5,002 nt of DNA. Source: Bryobacterales bacterium (lineage in GTDB: Bacteria; Cyanobacteriota; Vampirovibrionia; Obscuribacterales; Obscuribacteraceae). Numbering within the stretch: position 1 is the first letter of the stretch; each line of letters begins with the position of its first letter. Of this stretch, positions 1 to 5,002 are shown in pieces. The DNA is taken from assembly GCA_903970295.1 (NCBI GenBank), contig CAJCHQ010001050.1, positions 1 to 5,002 of the forward strand, written 5' to 3'. A program made the translations under genes and the position numbers. A model generated the notes under the pieces. It was not told where the DNA came from. It ran no database searches and saw nothing but the letters and a program-made list of their open reading frames with translations.

Positions 1-10
1 AAGATTGAGG

Positions 11-3000
11 CTAATCTAAATTTGGCAACGGATGTGCAGAGGCGTTGGCGTGCACGGGAAGCCAGTGGAAAGATTTCTCGATCGAATTAGACAGGAGTTT
101 CGGTTTGTCGAGAGGTGCTGCCACTTTGAATTGAAAAGTGCGCGGTCTGTCCGAAGCGATATCACCAAGAAGTGGCAATGACGGCAATCGCTCTAAACGA
201 CCGAAAGTGGCAAGTGTGGCAAAGCGCTGCAAAGTGAAGTTGCGCGACATGCTGCCGATATGACCGCTGAGCACACTTTCTGATACGCGTGGAATGCGTC
301 CGGCAATCTGCAAATCGATCGTGTCAAGATTTAGATTGGCTTTGCCGCCGGCCCACAAACACATGTCGTCGGCGTTATATTTCAAATAGTCGACAGTGAG
401 AATGCCTTTGTCGATGTGCATGTTGCCCGTGATTTCTTTGAATAAGCCGGTGCGCACAGGGACGACGCTCTGAAGTAGATTGTTCAAATTGAAACCGAAC
501 AAACCCTGGTGCAGCAAATTGACTCTGGTCAATTCGGTTTGTAAATGACCAAACCTTGCCAGAGAGCCGTTTTCAACGATGAATTCAGCTTTGCCGTTGA
601 GATTGGCAATGGCTTCGCGATTATTCTTGCCTTCAGTGGCGACTTCAAAGGTGCCTTTAAGAAGACCGGTGATTTCGCCGGCGCGAGTAAAAAGCTGTTC
701 GGATATTTCGGCTGCTCTCAATTTATTGAAACTTCCTTTCAGAGCCAGCATTCGATGATTGAGATCGGCAATACCGGTCCATTCGACGTCCCCACCAGCG
801 ATCAGGAAATGACCATCGGTGATTTTCAGATTCGCTTCTTGCCTGCCACCCGTGGTTTCGATCAGCAATTTGGCTTGCAACTTTTCAGCATGCGTGCCGC
901 CCAATTTCAGGCGCGGCAATTCCACCGTGCCCAGAAGATTCTGCGGCTGCCCCTCTTCAGTCTGAGGCATGACTACAGTGCCAGAGAGATCGGACAGATT
1001 GAATTTAGGCAAGCAAATATCGTTGAGGACGATTTTGCCGCTCGGTCTCAAATCGGGCACATTGCCTGCCAACGCGAATTCGCCGGCTACAGTTCCTGTG
1101 GCTTGGTTCTTACTGAACACCGGATCGAAAATACTCAAGATCCTGGCTGCCGGTACTGGTTTGACGGTTGTCACCGACACGTTCATTAGCCGCCCGCTGA
1201 GGGGATTTGCTGGGTCAGATTTGGCAGCGCTGTTGAACAAAGAGCCCAGTTTGCCGGAAATTACCAGGACAGAATCGCCTATGTTGACATGCGCATTTTT
1301 CAGTTCGCAGCTGTCCTTTGTCGAGATCACCTCACCATCGACGAGCAGATCTTCCATAACCGGCTGGTAGAAAGTGCCAAGCGGGGTGACAACCGAAATA
1401 CGATCGCCTGGCTCGGCTTTGATGCCGAACGTAATGTTCGTTTGCAGACCGTCGCTGTTGTAGTCTGCGTGCAGATCGAGCAGATCTTTGGAATGCAAGC
1501 CGATCTGCCATTTTTTGGCCTGGTCTCTCAATGGTGGCAACATTTCCAGCACTTCATCAGGCGTCAATGAGGCGGTTAGTTTCGTGCGCCAGAGCGGGTT
1601 AGCCTCCATATAATTGGTAACGTTTCCGGTCAATGCAAATACTGTTTGCTTGAATGTGCCTTTCAGGTCTTTCAAGATCAGGTCGTTGCCGGCAGTGACA
1701 ATCGTGCCGCAAATATGCTCGACCGGCATATCTTTTTGCAGAACTTTGGCGCTGACGTTATCGAGATTGACCGATCCGTTGAGAAGGACTTTGTCGCCAT
1801 TGAATTTGCAGGCGATATCGGCAGCCGTGCGCCCCCGCACCTCGAATATCTTGTTTTCGTGCAAGAAACCCAGATAGAGCTTTTTCAAGGGACCGGGCAT
1901 GAGACTTGATGACAGATAATAGTTGACGTCAGACAAATCGATGCCCTCGGTCTTGAGCTTGAGATCGGTCAACTTAGCCAAGCGTGACAGATCTTCGATC
2001 GTCATCGTTGTGTTGATTTGACCGCTCTTCGCGAGAAAGCCGACATCGGTCAAAACGAGCTTATCGCCGCGGTAGACAATCAATCCTGTTTTGGCCTGGA
2101 GTGGTCGCGAAAGTCCCGGCGGCTGATAAAACATGTTTTCGGGCACCGCTGTAAACGACACCTGGGGTCCGGTGCGCGGTCCGACGATATGCAGATCCAG
2201 AGACTGCACAGTGCCGTAGAGATGATTCTCGGAAAAGAGCGGCACCCTGATCTGCAGCAGGCGCATCAAAGCTCCTAGCTCTTTCAAATCAAGATGCTTA
2301 GCCTTCATCCGCCAATCGAGATAAGGGGTTTTTTCTAAGCCGGTGTTGCCTTCCAGCGTGTATGAGCCGTTGGCAATTGAGCCGGTCAAATGATCCAATT
2401 GCAACTTTTTGCCGGTCCACTTGAATGCGCCCTGAACATTACTCATTCGGATACTTTTATCCGAAGCCTGGATGCTGAAACCGGTGACATTCCCGGTACC
2501 TTCGGTTTTCACCTGTTCAGGCGATGTGTCTACCGAGCCCCTGGCATTGAGGATGCCGCCGATGGCGTATTTGTTTTTGTTGGAAATGGTGAAAACCTTT
2601 TGCAGGTCCTGACTGATGTATTTGGAGCCGGTGGCACTTCTTCTCAATTCGGAGAGCGGCAAGGCTCGAGCGTCGAAGTTCAGGTGCGAATTGGAATTCT
2701 TCAGAGTAATGGTACCGGATGTGGTGACTCGCCCCTTAGCCAGGGGCAGGCTGCCCTCCGAGATCTCCAGTTTTTCGTTGGGGATCAATTTCAATTTCCC
2801 GGTCAATTGGGTATCGTCACCCAATCCGAGCAAGCTCATCATCGGTGTCAGATGAGTGGCATTCTCACTCAAAAAACTCTTCAATGTAATGCCCCGGGCA
2901 TCGACATCGGTGACGAAATCTGATTTGTCCTTCACGCGCGACGCATTGATGCTGATCTCCGCCGCACCGCCGAATTCGCCCGGGTCGACGTCGAATTCAC

Positions 3001-4246
3001 CCTTTTTCGTTTTAACTTGCCGGTCGACCAAACCGTTCAGATCCCTGAGGTCACCTATATGTCCGGCGACGTTAGCGCTGTAATCGCTCTTTTGCTTTTT
3101 CCAATTGCGGATGACTCCGTGAGAATGCAACTCGAGATTAGCCACTTTGAAAACAAGATCCTTCCAGGAAAGTTTTTGGCGGTCGATATAAACTTCCGCG
3201 TCAGAGGCTGCTTTAGGCGCGGTGACAACACCGAAGGCCGGAGCGACCAGGGAAAAGTCTTTGGCCAACACGTTCAGTTTGGCCGTCAAGCCCGTGTCCC
3301 AGGCGCCTTCTCCTTTTAGCTTGACGTGAAATAGCCCGGAGATGGAAGCCATCGCTTGCGCTTTGTCAGCCGCCAGTTTTTTCGCCTGCATTTCAGCACT
3401 GCCGGTTTGAGCGGCTGTTTGCTTCAACTCGAAGCGTTGTTCGATTTCAGCCACTGCTCGCACAAACGGCATGAAATCGTCCAGGCTGAGTTGATCAGCC
3501 TCAGCATCAAACAAATATTTGTTGGCTTTCCAGTCGTAAGGACCGCCACCAAGGCTGGTGAAACTGCAGGTCGTCGCGTATGTCGGTCGCTTCAATTTAA
3601 ACGAGAGATGGACCGGCGATTTTTTGTTTTTCAAAGGATAAACGAATTGCAAATCGACATCATCGAGAGTCAGGGGCTGCCATCTCGGTTCTTGTCCGGA
3701 GGCTTTATCGACGATGTGGACAATGCCATGCTCGGCCTGAACGAAACGAATGTCGGGCCCTATCTCCATCAAATCGTCGAAATTCCAGGCGTGCATTTTT
3801 TTGCGCACCGCCCATAGTTCCGGCTTCTTAAAAGAAAGATGTCTGATGATCAATTGCTTGTTGAGCAAAGCGACGAAAGCCACACCCATTTCCGCATGAG
3901 CGGCTGTGAGAAAGTCGGATCCGTCTTCGTCTTTGATAATCAGACGGTTGGTTTCGACAGCCAAACCATTGAGCCCGAAATTCCAGGCCAGATGCCCTAA
4001 CTTAACTTCTCGGTGGATCATCTGGCTGATCTGTCTTTGCAAAAATGGTTTCGCCCAGTCGATATTGGTGATCAAGGCGATGGCAAACAACAAGCCAATG
4101 AATACAAACCAGGCCAGCAGAAATTTGTAGGCAATCGAAATCGGTTTGACGGTGCCAACAGATTGAGCCGAGTTTTCCTCGGCGGCAGGGGACAAAGGGT
4201 CCGGTGGATCTTCTTTTAACTGCGTAGGCGAGTCTTCTAGTGACAC
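11..4246 (-). CDS. Large AsmA/TamB/YhdP-like inner-membrane-anchored periplasmic protein (AsmA-like C-terminal region)
   Basis: The gene encodes 1411 residues, starting at GTG (4246-4244) and ending at TAG (13-11). Residues 1-38 form an acidic, proline-rich cytoplasmic tail; residues about 41-60 (KFLLAWFVFIGLLFAIALIT) form one membrane helix. The AsmA-type N-terminal pattern follows: an amphipathic stretch with 'REVKLGHLAWNF' (79-90), a 'VAFVALLNKQLIIRHLSFKKPELW' pattern (122-145) and 'HAWNFDDL' (152-159). The remainder is beta-rich with recurring modules. Residues about 1216-1380 resemble the AsmA-like C-terminal region ('LNGKAEFIVENGSL', then 'GNMHIDKGILTVDYLKY', then 'LDLQIAGRIP'). E. coli TamB and YhdP are about 1260 residues, so this is slightly longer. 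In E. coli, TamB, YhdP and YdbH redundantly support phospholipid transport to the outer membrane through a long lipid groove; a similar role here is inferred. The start is uncertain: the frame is open back to a TGA at 4322-4324, but no in-frame ATG or clear Shine-Dalgarno sequence is visible. Superfamily assignment is firm; the subfamily is not, so no symbol is given. Confidence 0.88.
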   Translation of the reverse strand: MSLEDSPTQLKEDPPDPLSPAAEENSAQSVGTVKPISIAYKFLLAWFVFIGLLFAIALITNIDWAKPFLQRQISQMIHREVKLGHLAWNFGLNGLAVETNRLIIKDEDGSDFLTAAHAEMGVAFVALLNKQLIIRHLSFKKPELWAVRKKMHAWNFDDLMEIGPDIRFVQAEHGIVHIVDKASGQEPRWQPLTLDDVDLQFVYPLKNKKSPVHLSFKLKRPTYATTCSFTSLGGGPYDWKANKYLFDAEADQLSLDDFMPFVRAVAEIEQRFELKQTAAQTGSAEMQAKKLAADKAQAMASISGLFHVKLKGEGAWDTGLTAKLNVLAKDFSLVAPAFGVVTAPKAASDAEVYIDRQKLSWKDLVFKVANLELHSHGVIRNWKKQKSDYSANVAGHIGDLRDLNGLVDRQVKTKKGEFDVDPGEFGGAAEISINASRVKDKSDFVTDVDARGITLKSFLSENATHLTPMMSLLGLGDDTQLTGKLKLIPNEKLEISEGSLPLAKGRVTTSGTITLKNSNSHLNFDARALPLSELRRSATGSKYISQDLQKVFTISNKNKYAIGGILNARGSVDTSPEQVKTEGTGNVTGFSIQASDKSIRMSNVQGAFKWTGKKLQLDHLTGSIANGSYTLEGNTGLEKTPYLDWRMKAKHLDLKELGALMRLLQIRVPLFSENHLYGTVQSLDLHIVGPRTGPQVSFTAVPENMFYQPPGLSRPLQAKTGLIVYRGDKLVLTDVGFLAKSGQINTTMTIEDLSRLAKLTDLKLKTEGIDLSDVNYYLSSSLMPGPLKKLYLGFLHENKIFEVRGRTAADIACKFNGDKVLLNGSVNLDNVSAKVLQKDMPVEHICGTIVTAGNDLILKDLKGTFKQTVFALTGNVTNYMEANPLWRTKLTASLTPDEVLEMLPPLRDQAKKWQIGLHSKDLLDLHADYNSDGLQTNITFGIKAEPGDRISVVTPLGTFYQPVMEDLLVDGEVISTKDSCELKNAHVNIGDSVLVISGKLGSLFNSAAKSDPANPLSGRLMNVSVTTVKPVPAARILSIFDPVFSKNQATGTVAGEFALAGNVPDLRPSGKIVLNDICLPKFNLSDLSGTVVMPQTEEGQPQNLLGTVELPRLKLGGTHAEKLQAKLLIETTGGRQEANLKITDGHFLIAGGDVEWTGIADLNHRMLALKGSFNKLRAAEISEQLFTRAGEITGLLKGTFEVATEGKNNREAIANLNGKAEFIVENGSLARFGHLQTELTRVNLLHQGLFGFNLNNLLQSVVPVRTGLFKEITGNMHIDKGILTVDYLKYNADDMCLWAGGKANLNLDTIDLQIAGRIPRVSESVLSGHIGSMSRNFTLQRFATLATFGRLERLPSLPLLGDIASDRPRTFQFKVAAPLDKPKLLSNSIEKSFHWLPVHANASAHPLPNLD

Positions 4247-4269
4247 AACTTTGACTTTGGCTCGGGTAA

Positions 4270-4285
4270 GCGGTTTTTCAACCGC
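4270..4285 (-). promoter_or_regulatory. GNRA-capped hairpin in the leader of the AsmA-like gene
   Basis: On the minus strand the sequence reads GCGGTT-GAAA-AACCGC: a perfect 6-bp stem closed by a GAAA loop, which belongs to the stable GNRA tetraloop class. It ends 23 bases before the GTG start and is followed by TTACCC rather than a U-run, so it does not look like an intrinsic terminator. It could affect access to the start region or mRNA stability. The structure is visible in the sequence; the function is inferred, and a 16-base inverted repeat can arise by chance. Confidence 0.4.
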
Positions 4286-4412
4286 GCTGTTCTCGCTCTT
4301 GCAAACAATGGAGCCAGCGGATCAGAGTCGAGCAAGAGGGCGTCCAGGAAGAAGTCAGGGGGCGGGGTAATGATAAGCATTTTCCAGGCGCTTTGGATTT
4401 CCCAATACTAAT

Positions 4413-4424
4413 ATAAGCGCTTAT
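4413..4424. repeat. Perfect 12-bp palindrome, possible operator
   Basis: ATAAGCGCTTAT is identical to its own reverse complement. It lies about 170 bases upstream of the AsmA-like start. Its left half overlaps a minus-strand -10-like hexamer, TATATT (4415-4410). No good -35 box is visible 16-18 bases further upstream, so the promoter itself is weakly supported. A dimeric regulator could bind here, but which one cannot be said. Confidence 0.35.
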
Positions 4425-4483
4425 GGGGGTTCGTGCGCAGCCATTCTTTGCCGGTAATGAACGCTTCGCTCGCTCGCCCTCAA

Positions 4484-4567
4484 TCGCTGGTAAGCGACAT
4501 GCAGCCTGTCGCAGGCATCCAACTGCCCAGTCACAGGCCTGGTCAGGACCTTTGCCTGGCAGTCACA
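4484..4567. repeat. Cluster of short inverted and direct repeats downstream of the regulator gene
   Basis: Three stem-capable elements lie in 84 bases: TCGCT-GGTA-AGCGA (4484-4497), GCCTG-TCG-CAGGC (4504-4516), and CAGGC (4534-4538) pairing with GCCTG (4554-4558) around an inner GGT/ACC pairing. The direct repeat CAGTCACA occurs at 4528-4535 and 4560-4567, flanking the third element. No T-tract follows on either strand, so these are not standard intrinsic terminators. They may fold at the 3' end of the regulator mRNA. Each element is short and could individually be chance. Confidence 0.35.
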
Positions 4568-4615
4568 ATTGTAATAAGCCCAACCAGCGGCTAGTTTTTT
4601 CACTGAAAGTGGACG

Positions 4616-5002
4616 TCAGCAAATATGATTTTCATAAGCATATCTGACCAGAGCGGCACGACTGGCCAGGTTTAGCTTTTTGCGCAAGCGGCTGACGTGG
4701 ACTTCAGTGGTGCCTTCAGTAATGTGTAGACTTTCGGCTACTTCTCGGTTTGAGTGCCCAAGTGCCACTTTGCGCAACACTTCGATCTCGCGTGAACTCA
4801 ATTTCACTCGCACTTTTTCGCGCCCTTCATTGCGTTCAGTCAGTTCGCGGGTGGAATGGACGACCTTGCTGAGCTGGGTGCACAGTTCGGTCAATTTATC
4901 GATGCTCGTGCTTTGCGTCTCGACGATCTGATAAAGGCGAGCCTGGCTGATGGCAATCGAAAGCTGGTTAGCAATGCGCGAGAGCAAGTTGATTTCGCCG
5001 AC
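4616..5002 (-). CDS. GAF domain-LuxR/NarL-type transcriptional regulator, N-terminus outside the window
   Basis: The frame is open from the right edge to a TGA at 4618-4616, giving 128 visible codons. Residues 1-28 (with 'LLSRIANQLSIAISQARLY') match the final helix of a GAF sensory domain, so the gene continues beyond the window. The TTG at 4987-4985, which could be read as a start, falls inside this helix and encodes Leu. Residues 29-66 form a polar helical linker, probably involved in dimerisation or signal transmission. Residues 68-128 form a LuxR-type four-helix DNA-binding domain: 'LSSREIEVLRKVALG' (helix 1 to helix 2), 'SNREVAESLHITEGT' (helix 2-turn) and 'TEVHVSRLRKKL' (recognition helix, 99-110), then 'SRAALVRYAYEN'. 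GAF domains often bind small molecules or cofactors; the ligand here cannot be read from this fragment. No receiver domain is visible, but one could lie upstream. The next gene on this strand starts 369 bases downstream. Confidence 0.9.
   Translation of the reverse strand, partial: VGEINLLSRIANQLSIAISQARLYQIVETQSTSIDKLTELCTQLSKVVHSTRELTERNEGREKVRVKLSSREIEVLRKVALGHSNREVAESLHITEGTTEVHVSRLRKKLNLASRAALVRYAYENHIC

Larger units (their letters stand above)
4247..4615. other. 369-base intergenic spacer without a convincing gene
   Basis: This spacer separates the stop of the GAF-LuxR gene from the GTG of the AsmA-like gene, both on the minus strand. The short frames within it (60 codons at 4421-4603 minus, 74 codons at 4423-4647 plus) lack ribosome binding sites and recognisable protein features. 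It is rich in short inverted repeats, listed separately. Its length and structure suggest that it carries the promoter and leader of the AsmA-like gene and the 3' end of the regulator transcript. I see no hairpin followed by a T-run that would make a clear intrinsic terminator. Confidence 0.7.

Noticed and set aside
545..1189. 214-codon plus-strand open frame opposite the AsmA-like gene
   Set aside because: It lies wholly antisense to a well-supported coding sequence, its translation has no recognisable domain, and several other plus-strand frames in this gene are similarly long. It is best explained by codon composition of the real gene.
2390..2923. 177-codon plus-strand open frame
   Set aside because: Antisense to the AsmA-like gene, with no domain pattern and another open frame overlapping it; a shadow frame.
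3356..3817. 153-codon plus-strand open frame
   Set aside because: Antisense to the N-terminal part of the AsmA-like gene, with no membrane, catalytic or binding motif; a shadow frame.
4370..4411. 13-codon plus-strand frame preceded by a G-rich Shine-Dalgarno-like stretch
   Set aside because: Too short to call, no plus-strand gene follows for it to lead, and the G-rich tract can be explained by composition.
4504..4516. Hairpin GCCTG-TCG-CAGGC considered as an intrinsic terminator of the regulator gene
   Set aside because: The stem is only 5 bp and no T-tract follows on either strand.
4528..4567. CAGTCACA direct repeats considered as attachment or target-site duplication
   Set aside because: Only 24 bases lie between the copies, too little for an inserted element, and there is no integrase, transposase or tRNA gene nearby.
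4421..4603. 60-codon minus-strand frame starting GTG just after the regulator stop
   Set aside because: No ribosome binding site before the GTG, no recognisable motif, and it spans the hairpin cluster and part of the palindrome, as expected of non-coding sequence.
4423..4647. 74-codon plus-strand frame in the spacer
   Set aside because: Its ATG is part of the palindrome with no suitable ribosome site, it runs into the 3' end of the regulator gene in antisense, and the peptide has no recognisable features.
1..5002. Search for an undescribed multi-gene system, CRISPR array, phage or defence island
   Set aside because: The window contains one long envelope-protein gene and one regulator fragment; no repeat array, nuclease, toxin, reverse transcriptase or mobile-element gene is visible.

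Overview
This window holds two minus-strand genes and the spacer between them. It suggests a diderm (Gram-negative-type) bacterium of roughly 50% GC, judged by eye, because the main gene encodes a very large AsmA/TamB/YhdP-like protein, and that superfamily works between inner and outer membranes. The neighbour is a GAF-LuxR regulator, a pairing common in cyanobacteria and their non-photosynthetic relatives and also found elsewhere. A cyanobacterial-clade origin such as Vampirovibrionia/Obscuribacterales is only a guess, since there is no rRNA or marker gene here.

Layout, in the direction of transcription (right to left): positions 5002-4616 carry the C-terminal 128 codons of a regulator, namely the last helix of a GAF domain, a helical linker and a complete LuxR/NarL-type helix-turn-helix; its N-terminus lies outside the window. 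Positions 4615-4247 are a 369-base spacer with no convincing gene. It contains several short inverted repeats, a perfect 12-bp palindrome next to a -10-like hexamer, and a GNRA-capped hairpin just upstream of the next start. Positions 4246-11 carry one uninterrupted 1411-codon gene: a cytoplasmic tail, one transmembrane helix, then about 1350 residues of beta-rich sequence with degenerate modules spaced about 115-135 residues apart and an AsmA-like C-terminal region.

The large protein is probably anchored in the inner membrane and extends across the periplasm, in line with the lipid-transport role established for TamB, YhdP and YdbH in E. coli. The regulator is transcribed in the same direction, but the long spacer argues against a tight operon. 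Regulation of the large gene by its neighbour is possible but untested. I found no RNA gene, mobile element, CRISPR array, defence system or clearly novel system. The points most worth checking are the internal periodicity and helical insertion of the AsmA-like protein and the structured leader ahead of its GTG start, which has no visible Shine-Dalgarno sequence.
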